From the NCBI RefSeq assembly GCF_016195855.1, contig NZ_JACPYU010000003.1:806001-870000 (forward strand): a DNA stretch of 64,000 bases, in the 5' to 3' direction. Origin of the DNA: Aquabacterium sp. GTDB lineage: Bacteria > Pseudomonadota > Gammaproteobacteria > Burkholderiales > Burkholderiaceae_C. Positions 27,428-36,001 of the stretch are shown here, piece after piece (position 1 is the first letter of the stretch; each line of letters opens with the position of its first letter). Position numbers and translations under genes: made by a program. Below the pieces are notes generated by a model. The model did no database searches. It saw only the letters and a list, made by a program, of their open reading frames with translations, and was not told where the DNA came from.

Positions 27428-27517
27428 GGTTCACCAACGTGCTTGCAGCCATCGACGAATGGCCAACCAAGCCGGCCAGCATACGTGCTTCGGATCAACC
27501 CTGTTGGCCGGCCGTGT

Positions 27518-28531
27518 TCAAGCGCGCCAGGCACCCACAACTTCGGACGCGCTCAGCACATCGGCATGCCGATCGGCCAGTGCAGCCAGGCTCACCTGGT
27601 GCACCTGGCTGGCCGGGATCACCCCGCCTTGGCCATCGGGCAGATCACGCGTGGCACAGGCGTCCCCGATCACGGTCACGGCGTAACCCAGGTGCAGGGC
27701 CTCGCGGACGGTGCTGTCCACGCAGTTGTGGGTCATCAAGCCGGCCACCACCAGGTGCTGCACCTTCAGCTCCTGCAAGTGCGCCTGCAAGGGTGTGCCC
27801 TTGAACGACGAAGGCCACTGCTTGACGATGCGGTGATGTCCGCTGGCCACTGGCAACTCCTGCATGGGCTGCGCGCCGGGGGAACCTGGTGCGAATGCCG
27901 GGGCCAGCGCCGATGCCGCCTCGTGGTGCACATGGATCACGGGCACACCCACGCGTTCAGCTGCCGCCACCAACTGGCTGGCCTGACGGGCAGCGTGTGC
28001 CACATCGGGCAAGGGCAGCCCCCCCTCCACGTACTCGCGCTGGAAATCGATCAGCAACAAGGCCGTGTGCAACGGGGGCGGCACCTGCGCGGCCGGCATG
28101 CCCGCCATCTGCCTGAGCGTCTTCACGGGTGACACAGGCCGCCCCAGCTTGCGTGCGGCCTGCGTCAAACCATCGTAGCCCCAGCTGTCGGCCGGCACTT
28201 CATGCAGGACGATGTACAGCGGCGTGGCAGCCGGGCCCTGCATCACCTCCTGGATGAGCGCATGGGCCGCCGAGATGAAGCGTGCGCGCTCGCCTGCCTC
28301 ATTGGTGCCCGCCGTGATGAACACCTGCAGGCTGGCACTCCAGCCTGCATCGGGCAAGGCCTGCCCACCCACGGCCCATGTATCCGGCCGGCGTTGCGCC
28401 ACATTCACCACAGTCAGCTCTGCGCGCTTGTGCAGCAGGTCCGCCATCAGGCGGGTGAGGCCCTGCCTCAAGGCTTGGCCTTGCCCGGGCGTGAAGGCCA
28501 GGCTGGCGATGTCAAGTTGAAGCAAGGGCAT
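27518..28531 (-). CDS. Tautomerase-isochorismatase fusion protein
   Basis: 337 residues with two domains. Residues 1-125 resemble the tautomerase superfamily: starting at the ATG ending at 28531 leaves Pro as residue 2, the catalytic base of that family, and the segment holds two beta-alpha-beta-like units. Residues about 148-337 form an isochorismatase-type cysteine hydrolase with Asp in LLIDFQREY, Lys in RIVKQWPSSF and Cys in GLMTHNCVDST. Both active sites look intact. It is divergent from a LysR regulator that probably controls it. Substrates are unknown. Confidence 0.8.
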   Translation of the reverse strand: MPLLQLDIASLAFTPGQGQALRQGLTRLMADLLHKRAELTVVNVAQRRPDTWAVGGQALPDAGWSASLQVFITAGTNEAGERARFISAAHALIQEVMQGPAATPLYIVLHEVPADSWGYDGLTQAARKLGRPVSPVKTLRQMAGMPAAQVPPPLHTALLLIDFQREYVEGGLPLPDVAHAARQASQLVAAAERVGVPVIHVHHEAASALAPAFAPGSPGAQPMQELPVASGHHRIVKQWPSSFKGTPLQAHLQELKVQHLVVAGLMTHNCVDSTVREALHLGYAVTVIGDACATRDLPDGQGGVIPASQVHQVSLAALADRHADVLSASEVVGAWRA

Positions 28532-28636
28532 GGTCGCGCTCCTGAAAAGCATGTTGAACACGAGCCCATGGTGGCCAAAGCCATTCGATAAGACAATCCA
28601 TCATCAAGGCACATGACTGTTTCCAAGGAGGAAACA

Positions 28637-29566
28637 ATGGATTCGACATTTGCACAGCAAACCCAGCAGCTGGCCGACATGGTGATGCTGACCAAGGTTG
28701 TCGACGAAGGCAGCTTCTCGGCGGCGGCACGCGCCCTGGGCTTGACCAAGTCAGCGGTCAGCAAACAGATCCAGCGCCTGGAAAGCAGCTACGCCACCAG
28801 GCTCTTGAACCGCACCACGCGCAAGCTGTCGCTGACCGAAGCCGGCCGCGTGCTGTACGAGCACGCAGAGCAGGTGGCCCGACTGGGCTCGGCCGCACAG
28901 GATGCGCTGGCCCAGTTGAGCAGCCAGCCAGCCGGTGTGCTGCGCATGACGAGCTCGGTGACCTATGGCAAACATGTGCTGGCCCCTTTGCTGCCGGCCT
29001 TCTGCCAGCGCTACCCCGATGTGCGCGTGGCCCTCACCCTGGTGGACCGCTTTGTCGACCTGACCGAAGAAGGCTTTGACCTGGCCATTCGCCTGACGGC
29101 ACAGCCGCCCGATGGCCTCACCGGCCGCCCCCTGCACCGCTGTGACTTTGTCGTCTGCGCCAGCCCCACCTTCCTGCGTGGCAAACGCATCCGCCACCCT
29201 CAGGATCTGGGCACCCAGCCATGCTTGTCCTTTTCAGTGGGCATGCACACGGCCTCGCACCCTTGGCATTTCAAGGATGCGCAAGGGCACACCAACAGCG
29301 TGGCCGTGCGTGGCCCCGTGGCCGTCAACAGCAGCGATGTGGTCCGCGAGCTGGTCTTGGCGGGCATGGGCATTGGCCTCTTGCCCCGCTTCGCGGTGCA
29401 GGCCGACCTGGATGCAGGCACCCTGCGCCCCCTCCTGCCCGGCTGGCAGCCAGAAGGTGCCTTTGGGCCGACGGCCTGGGCGCTGTGGCAAGGCCAGCGC
29501 CACATGCCGCCCAAGATCAGGGTGATGATCGACTACCTGGCGCAAGCATTGGCCGAGCCTGGTTGA
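28637..29566 (+). CDS. LysR-family transcriptional regulator
   Basis: 309 residues: an N-terminal winged helix-turn-helix (EGSFSAAARALGLTKSAVSKQIQRLE, about 28-53) and a substrate-binding-type effector domain. The ATG at 28637 follows a near-perfect ribosome site AAGGAGG; an upstream ATG at 28613 has none. It is divergent from the tautomerase-isochorismatase fusion across a short 105-bp gap, the usual layout for a LysR regulator and its target. Confidence 0.92.
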   Translation: MDSTFAQQTQQLADMVMLTKVVDEGSFSAAARALGLTKSAVSKQIQRLESSYATRLLNRTTRKLSLTEAGRVLYEHAEQVARLGSAAQDALAQLSSQPAGVLRMTSSVTYGKHVLAPLLPAFCQRYPDVRVALTLVDRFVDLTEEGFDLAIRLTAQPPDGLTGRPLHRCDFVVCASPTFLRGKRIRHPQDLGTQPCLSFSVGMHTASHPWHFKDAQGHTNSVAVRGPVAVNSSDVVRELVLAGMGIGLLPRFAVQADLDAGTLRPLLPGWQPEGAFGPTAWALWQGQRHMPPKIRVMIDYLAQALAEPG

Positions 29567-29600
29567 ACCAGGTTGAGCCAGGCCCCACCCGATTCCACCC

Positions 29601-30101
29601 TCACGCAGCCGGCTCGTTCAGCTTCTTGAGCAGCAACACATAGGGCACGCCATACATATCGGGCAATGTGCGTTCCAGCTCGAACCCGGCCCGCGCATAC
29701 AGCCGCTGCGCGCTGGCCATGAGCGGTGTGGTGTGCAAGGCCAGCGCAGGCGCATGGTCGCGTTGCGCACGGGCGATGCACTCGTCGAGCAGGCGCTGGC
29801 CCACACCGGCACCACGGCCAAAGGGTGTCACCGACAACAGGCGCACGATGGGCCACACCGGCGCGAAAAAATCAGGGCGTGGTTGATGCGCGCCCACATA
29901 GCCCACCGCCCCGATCAGGCGGCCACCCCGCTCGGCTACCAGCACCTCGCTGTCGGCCGCATGCTGGGTCAAGGCCGTCAGGCGCGGTGCCAGCTCATGC
30001 CAGCCCGGCATGACGGGCGCCAGCTCCAGCCAGGCCTCGCGCACCAGCGCGTCCACGGCCTCCTTGTCACCCGCCTGAAAATCCCGAATCCGAAGGTTCA
30101 T
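29601..30101 (-). CDS. GNAT-family N-acetyltransferase
   Basis: 166 residues with the acetyl-CoA-binding motif A around LLSVTPFGRGAGVGQRLLDECI (about 88-109; RGAGVG is the Q/RxxGxG/A loop) and the usual YARAGFELE near the end. It would acetylate an amino group on a small molecule or protein. The substrate cannot be inferred. Confidence 0.88.
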   Translation of the reverse strand: MNLRIRDFQAGDKEAVDALVREAWLELAPVMPGWHELAPRLTALTQHAADSEVLVAERGGRLIGAVGYVGAHQPRPDFFAPVWPIVRLLSVTPFGRGAGVGQRLLDECIARAQRDHAPALALHTTPLMASAQRLYARAGFELERTLPDMYGVPYVLLLKKLNEPAA

Positions 30102-30186
30102 ACCATCCCGTGTGTTTGATCATGGGGCCTCGCGCCCTGGAAGCACTGTGGCATAAAGAGCCCTCAATCGATCAGAGACCTCACAC

Positions 30187-31026
30187 GTGACCTCCATTTT
30201 TTCTTCTCGCCGGTTTCGGCGCCTGGCCCTGGTCCTCGTGCTATTGCCCCTGCTGTGCTGGGCTGCCGCCGTGGCCTACATCTGGACCAGGCAGGACAAG
30301 ATCTTGTTCTTTCCTGAGCCCCTGGCGCAGAACCACGCCTTCCAGGAAGCCGACACGCAAGAGGAATGGGTGAACGTGCCCGGCGCCAGGCTGCATGCCC
30401 TGCACCTGCGCCAGCCAATGGTCAATGGCCAGCGGCACACACGCGGCATCGTGTTCTACCTGCACGGCAACGCCGGCAATGTGGCCACCTGGTTCACCAA
30501 CGCCGACTTCTGGCGGCGCAGCGGCTACGACCTGTTCATGCTGGACTACCGCGGCTATGGCAAGAGCTCAGGCCACATGGAGGATGAAGCCCAGATGCAT
30601 GACGACGTGCTGCGTGCCTGGCAACAGGTGGCGCCCGAGTACGAAGGCCTCAAGCACGTGATCTTCGGGCGCTCGCTGGGCACGGGCCTGGCCACCTACC
30701 TGGCCACCCAGGTGCCGACCGATCTCCTGCTGCTGGTCTCGCCCTACACAAGCATCGAGGCCATGGCCCAGGCGCATTACCCCTGGGTGCCCGGCGCCGT
30801 GCTGCGCTACCCCCTGCACACCGATCGCTGGCTGCCCAATGTGAAGGCCAAGGTCGTGATCTTCCACGGTGAGCGCGACACCTTGATCCCCATCGACAAC
30901 GCCGAGCGGCTGCAGGCACTCAAGCCGCAAGCCCTGCTGATTCGCATCCCGCAGGCGGGCCATGGGGACATCCATCAGCTGCCGGCCTACACCGATGCGC
31001 TGATGGCCCAGCTTCAAGGCCTGTGA
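30187..31026 (+). CDS. Membrane-anchored alpha/beta hydrolase (Bem46/ABHD-like)
   Basis: 279 residues. An N-terminal hydrophobic helix (about 11-33) anchors it with the enzyme outside. The oxyanion motif is FYLHGNAGN (about 91-99), the nucleophile elbow GRSLGTG (Ser about 161), with Asp in GERDTLIP (about 231) and His in AGHGDIHQL (about 258). The start is a GTG. It probably hydrolyses an ester or thioester; the family is poorly characterised. Confidence 0.85.
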   Translation: MTSIFSSRRFRRLALVLVLLPLLCWAAAVAYIWTRQDKILFFPEPLAQNHAFQEADTQEEWVNVPGARLHALHLRQPMVNGQRHTRGIVFYLHGNAGNVATWFTNADFWRRSGYDLFMLDYRGYGKSSGHMEDEAQMHDDVLRAWQQVAPEYEGLKHVIFGRSLGTGLATYLATQVPTDLLLLVSPYTSIEAMAQAHYPWVPGAVLRYPLHTDRWLPNVKAKVVIFHGERDTLIPIDNAERLQALKPQALLIRIPQAGHGDIHQLPAYTDALMAQLQGL

Positions 31027-31027
31027 T

Positions 31028-31252
31028 CTAGCGCGTCAACCTCAAGGTGTGCACGTAAAGCGCCTCGACCTTCTCACGCGCCCACGGCGTCTTGCGCAGG
31101 AACTTGAGGCTGGACGACACACTGGGCTCGAACGTGAAGCAGCGCACCGGGATCAGCCGGCCCAGCTCCTCCCAGCCGTAATAGTCGGACAGGTCTTCAA
31201 CCATGCGCGCCAGGGTGATGCCGTGCAGGGGGTTGTGGGGCTGGTCGGTCAT
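31028..31252 (-). CDS. VF530-family small DNA-binding-type protein
   Basis: 74 residues. The pattern NPLHGITLARMVEDLSDYYGWEELG...RCFTFEPSVSSSLKFLRKTPWAREKVEALY is the signature of the VF530 family, a small helical fold thought to bind DNA. The ATG ending at 31252 gives the family's usual length. It converges with the hydrolase gene, with 1 bp between the stops. Confidence 0.88.
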   Translation of the reverse strand: MTDQPHNPLHGITLARMVEDLSDYYGWEELGRLIPVRCFTFEPSVSSSLKFLRKTPWAREKVEALYVHTLRLTR

Positions 31253-31333
31253 GCTGGGCAAGGGCCTGTTTGAAGTGAAGGGGCTGGGCAGGCCCACACC
31301 ATGCCACAAAACACCGCCACTTCACCGGCGGTC

Positions 31334-32926
31334 TCAATGCGCGCTGCCCTGCGCATCCAGGCGGAACACCTTGACCGCATCGGCCAGCACGCGTGCCCGC
31401 TCGGCCAGCGTCGATGACGACGACGCGATCTGATTGACCGCTGCCGCGTTCTGCTGCGTGATGCCTTCCAGCTGGGTCACGGCCGTGTTCACCTGAGAGA
31501 TCGCGGTGAGCTGCTCTCTTGCACCATGGCTGATCTCTGCCACCAGGGTGCCGACGCTGTCCACCGATTGCAGTGCATGCTGCATGGCGCCCCGCGCCGA
31601 GCCACTGAGCTCGCTGCACGCCAGCACCTTTTCGCCAGACGCGGTGATGAGCTGGCGCACCTCCTTGGCCGCGCTGCCAGTGCGCTGCGACAAGGCGCGC
31701 ACCTCGGCCGCCACCACCGCAAAACCGCGGCCCTGCTCACCGGCGCGTGCGGCTTCCACAGCCGCGTTCAAGGCCAGGATGTTGGTCTGGAAGGCAATGC
31801 TGTCGATCACCTGGATGATGTCGTTGATGCGCCTGGACGACGCCTCCATGTCCACCACGGTTTGCGTCAGGTCACCCACGGCCTCGTCGCACTGCTGCGT
31901 CATCGAGGTGGTCTGCACGGCCAGGCTGGCGGCCTGCTCGGCGGTGTCGGCACTCAGGCGAACCGTGCCGGTGATCTGCGCCATGGACGCGGTGGTTTGC
32001 TCCAGGCTGCTGGCCTGCGACTCGGTGCGGGCCGACAGGTCCTGGTTGCCCTGTGCGATCTCCTGGGTCGACACCAGCATGTGGTCGACCTCGGTGCGCG
32101 CGTCACGCACGATGGCGCGCAGATTGACCTGCAACTGGTTGAGCGAGCGGGTGAACTGCCCGATGACGTCCGTGCGATCGGAATGGCAGGCCACGGACAG
32201 GTCCCCGGCCGCCAGCACATTGGCGTAGTTCAGCAGCTCCTTGATCGGACGGACCGCCAGGTGCACAAAGACACCACGGCCCAGCGACACCAGCCCGATC
32301 AGCATCACGCTGGCAAGCAGGGTGGCCCAGCCTTGCAAGAGCGACACCCCACCTGCCGCCACCGCCCCCATCAGGAAGGACAAGGAGGCCAGGATCACGG
32401 CCGCCAGCGTCAGCTGCCCCGCCAGGTCCAGGTTGACGGCCGATCGCAGGCGCCCCATCCAATTGAAGCGGACGACTTGCCCGCTGCGCAGCCCAAGCCG
32501 CTGGCTGGCGCTGTGCGCATCCGCGTTCAAACAGGCATACAGCTGCCCGGCCTGCGCCACCTCTTCTGCCGACGGTGCCGTGCGGACCGACATGTAGCCC
32601 ACCGGCTTGCCATCCACGACCAGGGGCGTCACATTGGCCCGCACCCAGTAGTAACGGCCATCCTTGCGGCGGTTCTTGACCAAGGCCGTCCATGGTTGCC
32701 CGGACGCGATCGTGGCCCACATATCCCGGAAAGCCTCGGCAGGCATATCGGGGTGGCGGATCAGGTTGTGGGGTTGCCCCAGCAACTCCTCGCGCGCATA
32801 CCCACTGACCTGGATGAAGGCGGGGTTGCAATAGGTGATCCGGCCCTTGAGATCGGTGGTGGAAACGAGCGACGCACCTGCCGGGAACGGAAACGCTTCA
32901 TCAAGGATAGGCAAATTACTGCGCAT
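31334..32926 (-). CDS. Aer-like methyl-accepting chemotaxis protein with N-terminal PAS domain
   Basis: 530 residues: a PAS domain (about 15-115; [25 protein letters not shown]), a helical hairpin of two membrane segments (about 165-215), a HAMP domain (about 215-270) and a methyl-accepting signalling domain whose hairpin tip is [20 protein letters not shown] (about 383). The layout is that of the Aer redox/energy sensor. It would signal to CheA to steer motility. No other core che gene apart from cheD/cheR is in the window. Confidence 0.9.
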   Translation of the reverse strand: MRSNLPILDEAFPFPAGASLVSTTDLKGRITYCNPAFIQVSGYAREELLGQPHNLIRHPDMPAEAFRDMWATIASGQPWTALVKNRRKDGRYYWVRANVTPLVVDGKPVGYMSVRTAPSAEEVAQAGQLYACLNADAHSASQRLGLRSGQVVRFNWMGRLRSAVNLDLAGQLTLAAVILASLSFLMGAVAAGGVSLLQGWATLLASVMLIGLVSLGRGVFVHLAVRPIKELLNYANVLAAGDLSVACHSDRTDVIGQFTRSLNQLQVNLRAIVRDARTEVDHMLVSTQEIAQGNQDLSARTESQASSLEQTTASMAQITGTVRLSADTAEQAASLAVQTTSMTQQCDEAVGDLTQTVVDMEASSRRINDIIQVIDSIAFQTNILALNAAVEAARAGEQGRGFAVVAAEVRALSQRTGSAAKEVRQLITASGEKVLACSELSGSARGAMQHALQSVDSVGTLVAEISHGAREQLTAISQVNTAVTQLEGITQQNAAAVNQIASSSSTLAERARVLADAVKVFRLDAQGSAH

Positions 32927-33240
32927 GGACTGCCTGACGGGCAAGCGGCATGAAGCCTGAGGTGGTGCCCAGATGGAATGGATGGATGGATGGGATGACG
33001 GGGATCTTGATCCAGGCAAAGTCTAGGTGGGGTGACTGCCCGCATCTGCCGCGATTACTGACTGAAATAGCCACTATTTACCGCATCAGCCCGATTTACC
33101 CATTCATCCCGGATATGAATCCAGTCATGAATATGGATAAATGATTTGGAGAATTATTTATGATCGCAAAATGTTGTAAATGTCGGGGCAAAATCCCCGC
33201 CCTCTGGCGCCTGTATTCAGGCTTGTGACATAGTCAAACC
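32927..33240. other. AT-richer intergenic region
   Basis: About 310 bp between two divergent genes. It holds a short GGAT/GGATG tandem around 32973-32994, an AT-rich stretch suitable for promoters, a small candidate ORF at 33160-33228 and, inside it, the hairpin CGGGG-CAAAAT-CCCCG. No other gene is seen. Confidence 0.4.
33160..33228 (+). CDS. Candidate 22-residue small ORF with a CCKC motif
   Basis: ATG at 33160 has GGAG upstream at a workable distance and encodes a basic peptide beginning MIAKCCKCRGK and ending in LWRLYSGL. It lies 12 bp before the next gene. It could be a leader peptide or chance; there is no comparative support. Confidence 0.25.
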   Translation: MIAKCCKCRGKIPALWRLYSGL

Positions 33241-33705
33241 ATGTCCAGATACTTCGTCATCGCGGCCTGCATGGCCCTGCTGGCTCGCACGGCCTTGGCG
33301 CAGAGCGATGCAGCCTCGGCCCCACCCAACCCCTTCTTCCTGGAGGCGGCGGACTGCACGGCGGCCTTCGAGGCCCGCGTGATCGAGCGCAAGACCCAAC
33401 CGAGGTCGGATGCCCGCAACCAGGCCATCCTGCACGACACCGAACTGGGCTTCGTCTACATCGGTGTGGCCTACAGGCGTGGCCTGCGCAACCCCGAGGC
33501 CGACGAGATGCTCAAGGCGGCTGAAAAGCGCTGGAGCCAGATGAGCAAGCACGATCAAGCCAAGCGCCTGACGTCATGCACCACCCAGGCCGAGCAGCTC
33601 ATGGAAGACGTGAGCGGGCTGGAGCGCTTCATCGTCAAGAACCGTGCGGAAGCGCGGGTGGACCGCCTGCTGGAAAAAGAGAAAGAGGCTCACGCCACGC
33701 CATGA
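33241..33705 (+). CDS. Hypothetical exported protein
   Basis: 154 residues with a signal peptide (cut near ALA-Q, about 20). The mature part is helical and charged, with two cysteines (about 39 and 117) that could form a disulfide, and a Lys/Glu-rich C-terminal helix. I recognise no domain. It converges with the methyltransferase gene. Confidence 0.65.
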   Translation: MSRYFVIAACMALLARTALAQSDAASAPPNPFFLEAADCTAAFEARVIERKTQPRSDARNQAILHDTELGFVYIGVAYRRGLRNPEADEMLKAAEKRWSQMSKHDQAKRLTSCTTQAEQLMEDVSGLERFIVKNRAEARVDRLLEKEKEAHATP

Positions 33706-33718
33706 GGCACCGCACGCC

Positions 33719-34651
33719 TCAGTCCGGTGTCCAGTCCGACGCCTTGTAGACCAGCACCTTGAGCGCACGCTCCGGTGACACATCGGCGAACACGGCGGGG
33801 TTCGCCACCCGTTGCTCAAACGTCAGCTGCGGGGCCAGCTCCTGCATCTGGTCCTGCAAGAAGGCCAGGTCCAGCTCGGGTGCGTTCAAGCACAGCAGGG
33901 CGTAGCCACCCGGCATCAGCAGATCAGGCAGGCGACGCATGAGGCGCGCGTAGTCCTTGGTGGCCACGAAGCTGCCCTTTTGGTAGCTGGGCGGGTCCAC
34001 GATGACCAGGTGATAAGGGCCCATGCGCGTGATCTTGCCCCAGGTCTTGAAGATGTCATGGGGCATGAAGCTGGCCCCGGCCAAGAGCCCGTTGAGCGGG
34101 TGGTTCTGTTTGCCGATGGCCAAAGCACCATCACTCATGTCCAGATTGAGCACATGGCGTGCGCCCGCCTGGAGCGCCACCACTGAAAAGGCGCAGGTGT
34201 AGGCAAACAGGTTGAGCACCTTGCCCCCTGGGTGGGCCGCCACATGCTCGCGCACCCAGCGCCGGCCCTCGGCCATGTCCAGGAACAGGCCGTGGTTCTG
34301 GCCCTTGAGCACATGAACCCGAAAGCGGGCCCCTTGTTCGGTCACCACATGCGGCTCGGGCACGCTGCCGACCATCAGGCGGGTCTCGGCGCGGCCTTCA
34401 TGCCGGCACTGGAAGACCCAGTTCAAGGGTTGATCGGGGGCCAGTTGCTGCCAGCGCGCATTCAGTGCCTCGTGGACGAGAGACAGGGTATCGTCCGTCA
34501 CTGGCTCGAAACTGGTCAGCAGCAGGACGGGCGGGAAGGCGTCCAGCGCCCATTGCTCGCAGCCGGGGTGCAGCCCTCCCCGTCCGTGGAAGATGCGCTG
34601 GGCGTCGAGGGGCATGTCCATCGTCGCGATGGCTTGCAGCAGGGCTTGCAT
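33719..34651 (-). CDS. Class I SAM-dependent methyltransferase (RlmI/RlmK-like)
   Basis: 310 residues. The SAM-binding part contains GQNHGLFLDMAEGRRWV (about 118-134), VLNLFAYTCAFSVVAL (motif I) and the catalytic-type DPPSYQKGSF (about 219-228), as in 23S rRNA cytosine-5/guanine methyltransferases of the RlmI/YccW and RlmK groups. It lacks the PUA domain of RlmI. The target is probably RNA, but the exact base is not evident. It follows cheD by 49 bp. Confidence 0.82.
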   Translation of the reverse strand: MQALLQAIATMDMPLDAQRIFHGRGGLHPGCEQWALDAFPPVLLLTSFEPVTDDTLSLVHEALNARWQQLAPDQPLNWVFQCRHEGRAETRLMVGSVPEPHVVTEQGARFRVHVLKGQNHGLFLDMAEGRRWVREHVAAHPGGKVLNLFAYTCAFSVVALQAGARHVLNLDMSDGALAIGKQNHPLNGLLAGASFMPHDIFKTWGKITRMGPYHLVIVDPPSYQKGSFVATKDYARLMRRLPDLLMPGGYALLCLNAPELDLAFLQDQMQELAPQLTFEQRVANPAVFADVSPERALKVLVYKASDWTPD

Positions 34652-34700
34652 GGGGTAAGGGATCTGAAGGGATGTGAACCGTGCACATCATGCCTTGCCC

Positions 34701-35168
34701 TCAGACACGCACGGCCACCACCTTCGGCACATCGGGCCCAACCGTCCACGACAGACGCCGATAGGCACTACCACCCAGGTCCTGAAGCACCACCTTGATG
34801 CCTTGGTGAGCCAACTCGTCCAGCACCCAGTTGGCATTGCGTTCGCCAACATGGCACTCGCAGGGCTGGTTCGGGAACATGTTCCCACCGCCATACACAT
34901 AGGCATCACATTGCCGTGGATCGATGCAGCGTGCGCGCAGCCGCTCGAACATCATGTCCAGGGCGACCTCGCCATAAGTCCCGGACGCACACGCACCGCG
35001 ACTCGCCTGGCCCGTGTGCACGATGTGGCACATCACCCCCACCGTGCGGCGCGGATCGGTCAGCACGACGGCAATGCACGAGCCCAGCAAGGTGTCCAGG
35101 CAGTCACCGCGCTGGCCAAACACCACATCGCCCGGATGCAGCGTGCAGGCCGACCCACAGCGTTTCAC
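34701..35168 (-). CDS. cheD: Chemoreceptor glutamine deamidase CheD
   Basis: 155 residues with the catalytic Cys in TLLGSCIAV (about 31) and His in VMCHIVH (about 48), as in CheD, which deamidates glutamines of chemoreceptors and thereby tunes adaptation. It overlaps cheR by 4 bp and lies downstream of the soluble receptor, so the three form an operon. Its target may be that receptor. Confidence 0.92.
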   Translation of the reverse strand: MKRCGSACTLHPGDVVFGQRGDCLDTLLGSCIAVVLTDPRRTVGVMCHIVHTGQASRGACASGTYGEVALDMMFERLRARCIDPRQCDAYVYGGGNMFPNQPCECHVGERNANWVLDELAHQGIKVVLQDLGGSAYRRLSWTVGPDVPKVVAVRV

Positions 35169-35977
35169 TTGGCCACCTTGCGAAAGACACCGGGTGCCAG
35201 TGCCTGCAAAGGCGTGGTGCAGGGCGCGCGCCCTTCAGCCGTGCCGATGAAGAACAGGCCACCCGGCCGCAAGCGGCCCAGCACGCGGTCGACCACATCC
35301 CGTTTGGTGGCCGCGTCAAAGTAGATCAGCACATTGCGCAGGAAGACCACATCGAAAGGCCCGACACAGCTGGCGTCCTGACACAGGTTGAGCTGCCCGA
35401 AGCGCACGTGCTCACGCAGCCGATCCTGAATCTGCACCAGGCCCTCGGATTCGTCCTCGCCACGCAGGCAGTAGCGCTTGAGCCGCTCGGTGGACACATG
35501 GCGCAGGCGCTCTGCCGGGAAGATCCCCGTGCTGGCGCTGCGCAGCACGCGGTCGCTGATGTCGGTGCCCAGCACCGACCAGTCCGCGCCGATGCGCCCT
35601 TGCAGTTGCAAGTCCGCCAGCAGCATCGCGATGCTGTAGGCCTCGTCGCCAAAGGAGGAAGCCGCACTCCAGACAGACAGATTACGGGGCTTGGTGCGCG
35701 TGAGCTCGCGCGCCAGCAGGTCGAAATGCGCGGGTTCGCGAAAGAAGTAGGTCTCGTTGGTCGTCAGAAGGTCCACGGCCATCTGAAACTCGCCACCGTC
35801 GTCATGCCCCGATATCAGCTCGAAATACTCATCGAAGCCGCCCAGGCCCAGCCGCTGGATGCGGGCCGACAACCTGGACGTCACCAGCGGCTTCTTGCTG
35901 TCGGCAAAAGACAGCCCGATCTCTGTGTGCATCAGGCCCGTGATGCGGTGAAAGGTGTCGTCACGCAGCGCCTGCAT
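35165..35977 (-). CDS. cheR: Chemotaxis protein methyltransferase CheR
   Basis: 270 residues with an N-terminal helical domain and a SAM-binding domain. NETYFFREPAHFDLL (about 73-87), the motif I region NLSVWSAASSFGDEAYS and FLRNVLIYFD (about 210-219) are diagnostic. It methylates glutamates of chemoreceptors. It starts 24 bp after the triple-PAS receptor and overlaps cheD. No CheB is seen here. Confidence 0.93.
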   Translation of the reverse strand: MQALRDDTFHRITGLMHTEIGLSFADSKKPLVTSRLSARIQRLGLGGFDEYFELISGHDDGGEFQMAVDLLTTNETYFFREPAHFDLLARELTRTKPRNLSVWSAASSFGDEAYSIAMLLADLQLQGRIGADWSVLGTDISDRVLRSASTGIFPAERLRHVSTERLKRYCLRGEDESEGLVQIQDRLREHVRFGQLNLCQDASCVGPFDVVFLRNVLIYFDAATKRDVVDRVLGRLRPGGLFFIGTAEGRAPCTTPLQALAPGVFRKVAK

Positions 35978-36001
35978 ACGCCTGCCCTCCTGGCCATCCG
36001 C

